Assembly (NCBI GenBank): GCA_021780095.1
Contig: JAJXZK010000226.1
Span: forward strand, 1 to 15,388
Reading direction: 5' to 3'
Origin: Acidobacteriota bacterium
GTDB lineage: Bacteria; Acidobacteriota; Terriglobia; Terriglobales; Acidobacteriaceae
DNA: 15,388 bases
The notes beneath the pieces are model-generated. The model saw only the letters and a list, made by a program, of their open reading frames with translations. It was not told the DNA's origin and ran no database searches. Of the stretch, positions 7,462 through 15,388 are shown one piece after another. A program made the translations under genes and the position numbers. Within the stretch, counting starts at the first letter, position 1. Every line of letters begins with the position of its first letter.

Positions 7462-10400
7462 TTAGTCCAATTCCCATGGGGCGTTCACCCATGTTTCGAT
7501 CTGACGGATTGCATCCGTCTCTGTTCCGGATTCGCAGAGGATTAGCATGTTCAGCGAACGGCTGGCGTTGATGGGGAGAGCGAGCACTCCGTTGGTTTCG
7601 ACCGGGAAGAATTGTTCATCCTGCTTCCAGCGACCCCCGGTCACTTGACCGGCGAGTACGACCGGGCGATGCCACTTGCCCGCCTTCGGAACGCGTATCA
7701 TTCCTTCTCCCATCGGCAGAATCAACATGCGTTGCGTGGTTCGCAGCGAATCCAGAGCGAACGAAATCGCCATGAAGTGAAGATTGCTTCCGATCAAGAG
7801 ATGGTCATTCTCCAACACGTCGGCGGAAGATTCAACCGCTTGAATGCCGGTATTTGAATCGCCAACCAACACGCCCGTCATCCACGGGCGCAATGTGAGT
7901 TTTGCTGTTCGCTCCGCGATTGGAACGGCCAAATCCTGCGCAGTGTTGTGACGGTCGTAGTTCACCAGTACCACAATTTCGCGTGAGTCTTGCGACGGAA
8001 CATGGAAGGCATGTACAGGCGCATCCCTGGGCCCGACTTGTTCGCCCTTCAAACTGAACGAGGATGTTATCTGGCGGTAGAACGCGTGCGCATACTCCTG
8101 ATATCGAGGATCGCCATGTAACTCAATCGGATCGCTGTTAAATATGATTCGACCTTTTCCGCGCGTGAATTCCGTAACGATGGGAGTTCCATCTGTTCCG
8201 GCAAGCAATAACTGGGCACCGGCAAGACGAGTCACAATGCCAGGCGCCGCCATGTATTTCGGCCAACCAGAATTGGCCGGCGCGGTTTCTTCCGCTCCTT
8301 TTTGATAGGAAATGTTGGGAAAGCGTTCGGAGACAAATTCAACGCCGCAAAGATTTTTCAGCCTATCGGTGCGAGTACGCTGGCGCGCAGCGTCATAGCT
8401 GATATCTCCGGAGATATATAGCTGTCCTCCTTTATCCACAAAATCAGTGAGTCGCTCCACAATAGCATCGCTCGGGCAATAGGGGATGGGATAGAAGATG
8501 GTCGTAACTCCGCTCGGAATCGCGTCCATATATTGATCGGAGAGAGTCGCAAAACGGATCCGCTCATCCATCAACAGGCGAATGGCATTCAACTGTCCTT
8601 CGATCACCTGCTTGCCTTGGCCACCCATGCGGTTTTCGCTTGCCAGCAAGACAAGTGTCTCGCTGGTCTCATATCGCGGGCGCAGGCGACGAAATAACAA
8701 TCCGCTGTTTCGATAGAAGGCAAGTACATCGCGACCGACCAGTTCGTTCGGATAGTTGATTCCCCATTCAAAGGGAAGGTCGACGGGGTATTTCCAGCAC
8801 CAGTTCTGTATCTTGGAGGCGCCCAATGCAAACGCATAGTGTGCGATGGCGAGGAAGTAAGCTTGCTCATATGCTTCCGTTCGAGCTTCAATGTACTCTC
8901 CCGTAGCCTTCCACGCCGGGTGGGCCTTGACTCCAAATTCGCCAACATTGATTCCTTTGCCACGCACACTTTGGTCGAGGAACCGGCAAACCTGGGGAAA
9001 GCGGTAGTAGTCCACGTCCTTATCCGCAAAATAACCGAAGTTCGCAAGCTCTAACTTCCCTAACGCGCCGACAAGATCAATTCCATCCGATGGAGTCTGA
9101 TAAAACTCCGCGGTTACTGGATGGTTTGTGTCGACTTTGCGAATGGAATCGTACATGGCATTCAGCCAACGCTGCACCAGCATGGAACGGAATTGGAAAT
9201 CGTCGAGCGTACGAAGATCGCGCCAGTCGTCCGTACCACGACGTATTGTGAGTTTTCCAAGGGGGGCCTCTGGAGGAGAGATTTTCCAGGCATTTCTAAG
9301 TTCCTGATCCGTACCGTATTTTTCTTTTAGAAACTGATTGTAGAGAATCTGCAGATCGGGAAGATTCGGATCGTGCAATTCAAGGTCGCCGTTCAGGTAA
9401 TACATGATGCCGGCCGCATCCTTGTAGCGCGTTGCAAAAGCCTGTACGTAAGCCTGCTGGTCGGCAAGGTCTTTGTTGTCGACCGCAGTATTGCTGAAGA
9501 TCAGAAGCCCAGGGAAAAACGCACCGCCAGTTCGCTGCGTGTTGAGCAGCATGGCATCAATCCATCTCCACCATGTCTCGGTGGGGCGCTGCTGCGGACC
9601 ACGAAGCCCCATCAGGTTTTCGTACACATCGATACAGGAATCGCGGCAGCCCCGCACATCTTCGTTCCAGGTCAGAGTATTCTCACTCTGGTCGAGGAAG
9701 GTATGCAGATAATCGTCCGTGCCCTGCAAAAACAAACTTCTTCCATGAACCTGAAAATAGTTTTCCTGGAAATGAAAGGGCAGTCCCTGGGCAAGAGTTT
9801 CCGGCTTCCAGATATTGAATCCAGTTCCGATCTGATCGATCTCGATACCATCGAGAAACAGTTTGACGGTGACACGGTACAGCTTGTCTGGGAACTCTGC
9901 TGGCTTCCAGGAAATCTCGACGGGCAACGTTTGACCTGGGACTAATCGCACATCCCTGCTGACCTGCAACGCCGCCACATCACTTTCTGCAGGCAGTACA
10001 GCCCAGTGCAAGGTGAGATAAGCCGCCTGCCGCCCGTAATTACTGACCAGCACGCGCATGGCGACAGGCTCTCCCGGCTTATAGGAGGCATAGTTTGTCT
10101 CACATGCGTGCAAGAAACATTTTCTAGCCAGAGAACGACTGACCGACTTGAGTGTCTGCGAGCCAAGGTCAGAACTCTTGTTGAAGATGTCGTGATTTTC
10201 GATGCCAAAAAACACCCATGTACTTCGCCCATAGGCTCCCCGGGTGTTGTGGACCATGGCTCCGGCTGCACCGCGGTTTCTTCCAGCATGATCCACCGCC
10301 CGCAGCAACGGAATCCAACGTGCGTGATTCATGCCGAGTACGGCGCTGGCAGCATATCCATCGAACGCCCCCGTCAGTTCCTGTCTTGAGGGAAGAACCG

Positions 10401-12066
10401 ATTGCCCGGGCGCAACCTGGATCGCAGCCACCCGCTTCAGCCGGAAGTCAGCGTCGAACATGCCGATCTGCTTAGGTGTCACTTGCAGATCGTCCAGTGG
10501 ATATCCCAGTGCGGTGTTGATGCGTATCTGGGGAGAGCGACTCTCAAGTCGAAAATCGGCTCCCCACACAGTTCCCGTCGCATTGATCAGACCAATGTTG
10601 ACGCGCAATTTCACACAAGGTGGAATCAGGTAGAAAAGATGCTCGACCTTATGCCACTCCGTGGAAGTTCGTAGCCGCTGAAAGGTGGTTTGGGCTGCAG
10701 ATGCGGGTTCACCCGCGTCATTAAGCTGTTCCACTCCCACGTAGGCGCATCCATCCGGTGCAGGCTGAATGTCGGCCGTGCGAATCCATGCTTGAAAGAA
10801 GAATTGTTTGCGGTCGCCGCTGGCAGGTAGGTCGAACGTCCAGTTCTGCGTTTGGTCCCAGCCATTGGGAGGAATATGGACGCGGACTGCCGACTGCGAA
10901 GTTGGCTGCGACGGCAATAGAACGCTTTCAGTGGTTGCATATTTATCATCGGAGGCTTTCCACCCGGCGTCAGCCGGTGGTAAGTCTGGTAACAGGTTCG
11001 GTCCACTCTCGCGCTGTACCTTATCGTCGTAGAATTCCCATCCATTTGAGGTGGCGACTAATGGCGATTGGAACGCGTAACCGCCTGTCGTCAGAAGATC
11101 GCCTCCTTCAGCCAGAAAGGATTCGACAGCCGGCAGCGCGGGGAGGGGAAAGCTCTCCCCATACGGAAGCACGAGCAGGTCGAATGCAGTCCGGTTGAAA
11201 TGCGTGGCATCGGCTAATTGCTCGGCGGAGACAAACGTGACGCTATGGGTCTGGCTTAATCCGCGAGCCATTTCGCGCGGGTCTGACGCCGCGCCGCGTA
11301 CAGGTAGTTTGTCCCGAAGGATAGCAGCTGCGGGCCTCGAACGTCCCTGAGATCTCAGCCCCTCCGCATGTGCCCACTGCGCCGCCTGCCAATATTCGGC
11401 AACATCGCTGAGATCGGCAGGTTGATCGCCTTCCACAAATGTGAGATCGGAGAACCATGCGCTGCCCGAACCCCTGTAAATCCCCACCACAATTTCAAAC
11501 CAGTCTGTCGATGGCAGACAGAGAAATGAATGCGAGAACCGCTGCCACTCCAAACTCCCGGTGCAGTTGCCATATCTTTCTTCCGGAATTTGCTTTCCAT
11601 CGACGGAAAATTGCGTCGGGCGGCCCTGAAATTCAAACTGGGAAGCGGCAAAGTAGGCTCCAGCACCAGGCTCTTCGGCAACAATATTGTTGGTGCGCAT
11701 CCATCCGCTGAGCGTATACGTCTTGCCCACCTCCGGCTCAAGAACCAGGAACCGCGCATAATCGCCGGACTCTGTGTGAACCCCAACCGAATGGGAGCCA
11801 GTTTTTCCCGGAGTTGTTTCGACCGCCGCGTGGCCGGTGAATTGCCATCCCCAGGCAGATCCCTCAAATCCGCCGTCATGCAACAGGGTGATCTTTTTTC
11901 CCGCGTGGCTTGCTGCCTGCCGGATGGCTTCGGGTAGAATCGAACTCCATACCGGACGACATAGGGCCGCGATACCGGTGGCTCCCAGGCACTGTAGAAA
12001 AGCACGACGCGAACTGATACCAAAGGCAGAGACTGACCCATGGAAACCCGTGGGCACATTTTTCAC
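7462..12066 (-). CDS. Tat-exported multidomain glycosidase, GH42-like barrel with CBM-like modules
   Basis: A 1534-residue protein. The N-terminus carries a twin-arginine signal (S-R-R-A-F-L, 19-24, then a hydrophobic stretch). Domains as I read them: CBM4/9-like beta-sandwich (about 60-212); a class-I-amidotransferase-like Rossmann part (245-335); a second CBM-like module (about 365-508); an Ig-like domain (655-755); a GH-A-type TIM barrel (about 765-1130) with the GH42-like QFLKEKYGTDQELRNAWKIS (911-930); a beta-galactosidase-trimerisation-like domain (1136-1245); and C-terminal beta domains. E1043 in NVGEFGV is a candidate nucleophile. The acid/base site reads YLNGDLE (891-897) rather than a canonical NE. 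Start is GTG 12066, with AAAGGAG 5 bases upstream. It lies 35 bases after gntR and 6 bases before the FAD gene. The glycosidase class is inferred from pattern, the substrate is unknown, and a catalytically altered member is possible. Confidence 0.8.
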   Translation of the reverse strand: MKNVPTGFHGSVSAFGISSRRAFLQCLGATGIAALCRPVWSSILPEAIRQAASHAGKKITLLHDGGFEGSAWGWQFTGHAAVETTPGKTGSHSVGVHTESGDYARFLVLEPEVGKTYTLSGWMRTNNIVAEEPGAGAYFAASQFEFQGRPTQFSVDGKQIPEERYGNCTGSLEWQRFSHSFLCLPSTDWFEIVVGIYRGSGSAWFSDLTFVEGDQPADLSDVAEYWQAAQWAHAEGLRSQGRSRPAAAILRDKLPVRGAASDPREMARGLSQTHSVTFVSAEQLADATHFNRTAFDLLVLPYGESFPLPALPAVESFLAEGGDLLTTGGYAFQSPLVATSNGWEFYDDKVQRESGPNLLPDLPPADAGWKASDDKYATTESVLLPSQPTSQSAVRVHIPPNGWDQTQNWTFDLPASGDRKQFFFQAWIRTADIQPAPDGCAYVGVEQLNDAGEPASAAQTTFQRLRTSTEWHKVEHLFYLIPPCVKLRVNIGLINATGTVWGADFRLESRSPQIRINTALGYPLDDLQVTPKQIGMFDADFRLKRVAAIQVAPGQSVLPSRQELTGAFDGYAASAVLGMNHARWIPLLRAVDHAGRNRGAAGAMVHNTRGAYGRSTWVFFGIENHDIFNKSSDLGSQTLKSVSRSLARKCFLHACETNYASYKPGEPVAMRVLVSNYGRQAAYLTLHWAVLPAESDVAALQVSRDVRLVPGQTLPVEISWKPAEFPDKLYRVTVKLFLDGIEIDQIGTGFNIWKPETLAQGLPFHFQENYFQVHGRSLFLQGTDDYLHTFLDQSENTLTWNEDVRGCRDSCIDVYENLMGLRGPQQRPTETWWRWIDAMLLNTQRTGGAFFPGLLIFSNTAVDNKDLADQQAYVQAFATRYKDAAGIMYYLNGDLELHDPNLPDLQILYNQFLKEKYGTDQELRNAWKISPPEAPLGKLTIRRGTDDWRDLRTLDDFQFRSMLVQRWLNAMYDSIRKVDTNHPVTAEFYQTPSDGIDLVGALGKLELANFGYFADKDVDYYRFPQVCRFLDQSVRGKGINVGEFGVKAHPAWKATGEYIEARTEAYEQAYFLAIAHYAFALGASKIQNWCWKYPVDLPFEWGINYPNELVGRDVLAFYRNSGLLFRRLRPRYETSETLVLLASENRMGGQGKQVIEGQLNAIRLLMDERIRFATLSDQYMDAIPSGVTTIFYPIPYCPSDAIVERLTDFVDKGGQLYISGDISYDAARQRTRTDRLKNLCGVEFVSERFPNISYQKGAEETAPANSGWPKYMAAPGIVTRLAGAQLLLAGTDGTPIVTEFTRGKGRIIFNSDPIELHGDPRYQEYAHAFYRQITSSFSLKGEQVGPRDAPVHAFHVPSQDSREIVVLVNYDRHNTAQDLAVPIAERTAKLTLRPWMTGVLVGDSNTGIQAVESSADVLENDHLLIGSNLHFMAISFALDSLRTTQRMLILPMGEGMIRVPKAGKWHRPVVLAGQVTGGRWKQDEQFFPVETNGVLALPINASRSLNMLILCESGTETDAIRQIETWVNAPWELD

Positions 12067-12071
12067 TGCAG

Positions 12072-12078
12072 CTCCTTT
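12072..12078 (-). promoter_or_regulatory. Ribosome binding site of the glycosidase gene
   Basis: AAAGGAG on the minus strand, 5 bases before GTG 12066. This near-perfect site fixes the GTG as start and places the Tat signal at the N-terminus. Confidence 0.8.
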
Positions 12079-12101
12079 CGATACAAGTAAGGTCCTTGAT
12101 G

Positions 12102-12866
12102 TTATTCGACGATGGTCGCCGGAACATTCAAAACTGCACGATAGCGATCGCCACGATAGAGCGATAGCGCAGCTTCCACCGGCTTTCCTTGTACGGTTCG
12201 TATCGTGCGAGAGATCACCAACAAACTTAGCCGAGGACTCATTTCCAGGAGTTTCGCTTCCCGTTGCGTCGGAGTGCGCGCCTCGATAATTTCGTCCGCC
12301 GATCCGACTTGGATACCGTAGCGCTTGTACAAAGTCTCATATAGGGAATTTCGAGTGAAATCGATTTTCTCAATTCCAGGAAATTCCGCCGGCGAGAGCC
12401 AGACTTGTTCGATTGCCAAGGGAAGAGCATCGGCTAGACGCAGACGATGAAGCTCGAATAACAGGGAACCAGGGGGGACCCCGAGCCGCAGGGCGATCTC
12501 CGGAGATGCGGTCTTTGTTGCCTGTTCCAGGATGAGGGAAGAAGGTTTCATCCCCAGCGAACGCATCTCCGCACTAAATCCGGATAGATGCGCAATTTGC
12601 TTTTCCACCTTTAGTTGAATGACAAAGGTTCCACGGCCCTTTTCGCTGCGCACCATCCCTTGCTGCTTCAGCGCTTGCAGCGATTGCCTTGCGGTCATCC
12701 GGCTCACACCGTACAGACGGCAAAGATCCTCTTCTCCTGGTAGAAGATCGCCTGCTTGCAACTGACCGGACTGAATTTCTTTCAGTAGCCTCTCCTGGAT
12801 TTGAAAATACAACGGGATAAAACTGTTTTTATCGAGTGGTTCAACATTGTGTGCGGATGCCCGCAT
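12102..12866 (-). CDS. GntR-family regulator, HutC subfamily (UTRA domain)
   Basis: A 254-residue regulator. The N-terminal winged helix (about 15-85) has the family block PLYFQIQERLLKEIQSGQL, then LCRLYGVSRMTARQSLQALKQQGMV and GRGTFV. A UTRA ligand domain (about 95-250) includes RLGVPPGSLLFELHRLRLADALPLAIEQVWL and the final DRYRAVLNVPA. HutC-type proteins such as NagR/YvoA sense phosphorylated sugars; with NanEK next door, an amino-sugar phosphate is a plausible effector (inference). ATG 12866 is preferred because GGAG lies 7 bases upstream. The frame is open to GTG 12923, but that adds 19 residues unlike the family start. First gene of the leftward operon and divergent from nanEK, so it can control both units from the shared intergenic region. 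Confidence 0.93.
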   Translation of the reverse strand: MRASAHNVEPLDKNSFIPLYFQIQERLLKEIQSGQLQAGDLLPGEEDLCRLYGVSRMTARQSLQALKQQGMVRSEKGRGTFVIQLKVEKQIAHLSGFSAEMRSLGMKPSSLILEQATKTASPEIALRLGVPPGSLLFELHRLRLADALPLAIEQVWLSPAEFPGIEKIDFTRNSLYETLYKRYGIQVGSADEIIEARTPTQREAKLLEMSPRLSLLVISRTIRTVQGKPVEAALSLYRGDRYRAVLNVPATIVE

Positions 12867-12933
12867 GAATTTGCTCCGCGTGAAGCTCTCTCTTCTTTTC
12901 AGATGCTTCTGCTTGAGGCCCACTGATTTCTCC

Positions 12934-12977
12934 CCTGGACAGGTTCTACATCAGGTGCCTGGACAGTTTTGCCAGGC
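12934..12977. repeat. CCTGGACAG direct repeat with overlapping hairpin
   Basis: CCTGGACAG occurs at 12934-12942 and again at 12958-12966, exactly 24 bases apart. The second copy starts an inverted repeat, GCCTGG (12957-12962) with CCAGGC (12972-12977) around 9 bases. It lies 68-111 bases before the gntR start, in its promoter or leader. Possible regulator sites or an mRNA hairpin. Confidence 0.4.
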
Positions 12978-13187
12978 GACCTTTCTTCCATCAGCGATAC
13001 GCACCATCTTTTATAAGCCGTTGTCTCGCCGGTTGCAGGTCCAGCAGAGAATCCCGCTAGAATGGCGCATCTGCCGCAATCGCGTTCCTGGCTTGCAAAG
13101 ACCGCCGAGGTATGGGAAGCAGTCGGACCAGACGAGAGCGAAGAGCGCAGCACAACGTAGGATAAGTGTTATTGCTTTCTGGTAAAC

Positions 13188-13211
13188 TATACATCTGTAC
13201 AAATGATTTGT
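13188..13211. promoter_or_regulatory. Paired palindromes, candidate GntR operator
   Basis: TACA-TC-TGTA (13190-13199; one more T/A pair at 13188/13201) overlaps the perfect 13-base palindrome ACAAAT-G-ATTTGT (13199-13211). The pair ends 47 bases before the nanEK start. Short AT-rich palindromes with TACA/TGTA halves fit HutC-type operators. The function is inferred. Confidence 0.45.
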
Positions 13212-13258
13212 GAGAAATGTTTTTTCTGCAGGATAATCTCCGGCGAGGCCAGACACGA

Positions 13259-14887
13259 ATGATGACGCCCTGCGCTGCCTTGAAAGACGTGCTTGTAGTT
13301 TCCTGCCAGGCTGACCCTGGAGACCCGTTGGAAAATGTCGACGCGCTTCGGCGCATCGCGCTGGCTTGTCTTCGGGGAGGGGCAGGCGGCCTGCGACTCA
13401 ACGGAGGGGCCTATATTGCTGCGATTCGACCTGATAGCAAAGTCCCAATCATCGGATTAAAGAAGGTCTATTTAGAGGGTCGACTTCGCATCACACCGGA
13501 TTTTGCAGCAGCCGTTGAGCTGGCGAATGCCGGCGCGGACATCATCGCTCTCGATTGCACGGATCGAATCTGGCCTGGCGGCGACCCATGGCAACAGTTG
13601 GTCGAGCGTATTCATAAGGAATTGCGTTTGCCCGTGATGGCTGACATCGCGACGCTTGAAGAGGCGCGCGCCGCTGCAGCCGCCGGGGCCGACATAATCG
13701 GTACAACGTTGTACGGGTACACCGAGCAGACTGCACACGCTCACGGCTTCAGCTGGTCCCTTCTGGCAGATATCATTCGTGAAACAGGATGCCCAGTCGT
13801 CGCTGAGGGCCACATCTCCACGCCGGAGGAGGCAAGACGCGCGATCACGGCTGGGGCCTGGTGCGTCGTCGTGGGATCGGCCATCACGCGGCCAGGTACG
13901 ATCACCACTACTTTCAAGCACGCGATCCAGCACGCGCTTAAATCCGGCCCTGCCATCGGGGTCGACATCGGTGGAACCTGGATCAAGGCGGGACTCGTCG
14001 ATCAGGAAGGATGTGCTCGTTTTCCAACGCGGGTTCCGACCGGTGCGCGTGGAGGGCGGGAAGCGATCGTCTCTGCGACCGGTAAGGCAATCGAGCAGGT
14101 GCTTCACTCCGCGCGACAAGAGGGCTTGGAACCGATTGGCCTGGGAATTGCCAGCGCAGGAGTCATCGACGTTTCGAGTGGAACAGTGTTTGCTGCTACA
14201 GAAAATCTTCCGGGTTGGACCGGGTTCGACCTGCGCGCATTTGGCGAGCAACGATTCCACCTTCGAACCGCTGTCGAAAATGATGCACACGCGGCCGTGT
14301 TGGCGGATATGTACTTTGGTTTCGCTCGCCACTTGCGGAATTTTGTGGTCATTACCATCGGCACCGGCGTCGGAGGAGGAATCGTCGTCGATCGCAAGCT
14401 GATACGCGGTCAGCATGGGTTTGCCGGTTCGTTTGGCCATTCGACAATTCGACAAAATGGACGGCCCTGTACCTGCGGACGCGCGGGGTGCCTGGAAGCG
14501 TACGTCTCCGCATCGGCGCTGGTGCGAGAATTCAGAGCCCGTTCTGACGCTCAGATGGATAACGATGCACTTGCAGACGCAGATATGGCATGGAAGGTGA
14601 GCCAGCTGGCTGACGCCGATGATCCCATCGCGCGCCAGGCATATTTCGCCCTAGCAGGATATCTTGCCGAGGGCATTGCCAGCTTGTTCAACGTGGTCGA
14701 CCCGGAAGCAATCATCGTCGCCGGAGGGCTGGTTGAAGGGAAACCGTGGTTCACTGAAGAGGTTGAGAAGCGAGTGGCGCAAATGCTGCACTTCGGAGCG
14801 CTTCGCAAGCCGCGCGTCCAACTTGCCGCCTCAATGAATGAAGCAGGTGTCCTGGGCGCTGCTGTGGCTGTGTTCAATGAACAGTAG
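13259..14887 (+). CDS. nanEK: NanE-NanK fusion: ManNAc-6-P 2-epimerase / ROK sugar kinase
   Basis: A 542-residue bifunctional cytoplasmic enzyme. Residues 1-230 form a NanE TIM barrel: LVVSCQADPGDPL, GLRLNGGAYIAAI, PIIGLKKVY with catalytic lysine K68/K69, ADIIALDCTDR, and VVAEGHISTPEEA with catalytic E183. From 232 a ROK kinase follows: DIGGTWIKAGLVD (ATP site), END with catalytic base D342, ITIGTGVGGGIVVD, and a zinc site of H394, C404, C406 and C411 (CTCGRAGCLEA). The usual ROK E-x-G-H is S391-F-G-H here. The predicted route is ManNAc to ManNAc-6-P to GlcNAc-6-P, as in sialic-acid and ManNAc catabolism. Such fusions are known in other bacteria. I chose ATG 13259 (or 13262) because it gives a normal NanE start; the frame opens at ATG 13217. 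Divergent from gntR, 63 bases before the transporter. Confidence 0.93.
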   Translation: MMTPCAALKDVLVVSCQADPGDPLENVDALRRIALACLRGGAGGLRLNGGAYIAAIRPDSKVPIIGLKKVYLEGRLRITPDFAAAVELANAGADIIALDCTDRIWPGGDPWQQLVERIHKELRLPVMADIATLEEARAAAAAGADIIGTTLYGYTEQTAHAHGFSWSLLADIIRETGCPVVAEGHISTPEEARRAITAGAWCVVVGSAITRPGTITTTFKHAIQHALKSGPAIGVDIGGTWIKAGLVDQEGCARFPTRVPTGARGGREAIVSATGKAIEQVLHSARQEGLEPIGLGIASAGVIDVSSGTVFAATENLPGWTGFDLRAFGEQRFHLRTAVENDAHAAVLADMYFGFARHLRNFVVITIGTGVGGGIVVDRKLIRGQHGFAGSFGHSTIRQNGRPCTCGRAGCLEAYVSASALVREFRARSDAQMDNDALADADMAWKVSQLADADDPIARQAYFALAGYLAEGIASLFNVVDPEAIIVAGGLVEGKPWFTEEVEKRVAQMLHFGALRKPRVQLAASMNEAGVLGAAVAVFNEQ

Positions 14888-14950
14888 CCGATCGAGGACG
14901 TGTTGCGAGGCACCGTCGAAGATGAAGCCAGCAAAGGTACTTCGATTCAA

Positions 14951-15388
14951 ATGACATCTTACCTGGTCATCGGCATCGCGTTCGCAATTCTTGCAGGAAT
15001 CATGAATGGTGCATTTACGTTGCCCATGCGGTACATGGAGTTGTGGTCGTGGGAGAACGTGTGGGCTTTGTTCATCTTGGTTTCCTGCGTCATCATGCCC
15101 ATTGTGATCGCTAGCGCCACTGTTCGAGATTTTGTGGAGGTAATCGGACGAGCGCCGCATCGAGCCATTATGTTGGGATGTGTTTCAGGATTCGCGTGGG
15201 GATTCGGCGCCATCATGTTTGGTCAGGGGATCAGCGCCGTCGGAATTTCCATGGCCAACACACTCGTGCTTGCGATCAGCGCTTCCTTCGGATCGTTCGT
15301 CCCCATTTTGTTGTTGGAGCCTGAGCGCCTGCATCAAGCGCAGGGCAAGGCAATCATGCTGGGGGCCTTGATCGGTATTGCGGGGATT
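14951..15388 (+). CDS. RhaT-family sugar/H+ symporter, N-terminal part (runs off right edge)
   Basis: 146 codons are visible of a protein that is about 340 residues in this family. The opening AILAGIMNGAFTLPMRYMELWSWENVW is the recognisable start of RhaT-type (L-rhamnose/proton symporter, DMT superfamily) inner-membrane carriers, which have ten membrane segments; about four to five are visible here. FAWGFGAIMFGQGISAVGISMANTLVLAISASFGSFVPI is also characteristic. ATG 14951 is chosen; GTG 14900 and TTG 14903 are in frame and would add 16-17 residues. It lies 63 bases downstream of nanEK on the same strand, so co-transcription is likely and the cargo may be the sugar that NanEK handles rather than rhamnose (inference). 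Confidence 0.88.
   Translation, partial: MTSYLVIGIAFAILAGIMNGAFTLPMRYMELWSWENVWALFILVSCVIMPIVIASATVRDFVEVIGRAPHRAIMLGCVSGFAWGFGAIMFGQGISAVGISMANTLVLAISASFGSFVPILLLEPERLHQAQGKAIMLGALIGIAGI

Larger units (their letters stand above)
12867..13258. other. Divergent control region between gntR and nanEK
   Basis: 392 bases without a gene. The gntR side holds a direct repeat and hairpin (12934-12977). The nanEK side holds paired palindromes (13188-13211). A TATAAA-like hexamer on the minus strand lies within 13010-13016 (plus: ttttataag), but I find no matching -35. The middle (13020-13160) is GC-rich and shows nothing I can name. Confidence 0.6.

Noticed and set aside
9373..9945. A 190-codon plus-strand frame inside the glycosidase gene
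   Set aside because: Antisense to a continuous 1534-residue domain-rich frame; no ribosome site or family signature.
13472..14455. A 327-codon open frame on the minus strand opposite nanEK
   Set aside because: It lies wholly inside the strongly recognisable NanE-NanK gene, shows no domain and reads as low-complexity charged sequence. It is a high-GC shadow frame.
1..15388. CRISPR array, tRNA or rRNA genes
   Set aside because: No regularly spaced repeats, no tRNA cloverleaf with a T-loop motif and no rRNA-like sequence were seen on either strand.

Overview
The window looks like chromosome of an acidobacterium (Acidobacteriota, probably class Terriglobia). This rests on moderately high G+C, the secreted-protein motif LPDAPSA just after a signal peptide (a pattern I associate with this group from memory), frequent GTG/TTG starts, and the gene content: exported multidomain glycosidase, exported FAD oxidoreductase, RhaT-type transporter. 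The assignment is inference, not a database match.

Left part (1-4560): nucleotide-sugar genes and a small regulator/receptor pair. The 5' two thirds of a CDP-glucose 4,6-dehydratase gene (rfbG) runs off the left edge on the minus strand. Next comes a MarR-type regulator (minus), divergent from a TonB-dependent outer-membrane receptor (plus), with a 21-bp palindrome between them. A GDP-mannose 4,6-dehydratase gene (gmd, plus) follows. Both dehydratases feed deoxysugar synthesis for surface glycans.

Middle (4560-5325): no intact gene. It holds hairpin-forming sequence, a decayed IS3-family transposase tail (minus) abutting a decayed IS21-family IstA fragment (plus) that carries a one-base frameshift in a G5 run, and about 110 bp I cannot identify.

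Right part (5326-15388): two divergent transcription units around a 392-bp intergenic region. Leftward: a GntR/HutC regulator, a 1534-residue Tat-exported protein with two carbohydrate-binding-like modules and a GH42-like barrel plus trimerisation-like domain, and an exported FAD-dependent oxidoreductase. The last two genes are 6 bp apart. Rightward: a NanE-NanK fusion (ManNAc-6-phosphate 2-epimerase plus ROK kinase), then the start of a RhaT-family sugar/H+ symporter, cut by the right edge.

Together the right part reads as a compact glycan-use locus. Exported enzymes would release or modify a sugar outside the cytoplasm, the symporter would import it, and NanEK would phosphorylate and epimerise an N-acetylmannosamine-type sugar toward GlcNAc-6-phosphate, with the GntR protein as likely sensor. 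The pairing of this glycosidase and flavoprotein with ManNAc catabolism is the most interesting feature here. The substrate is unknown.
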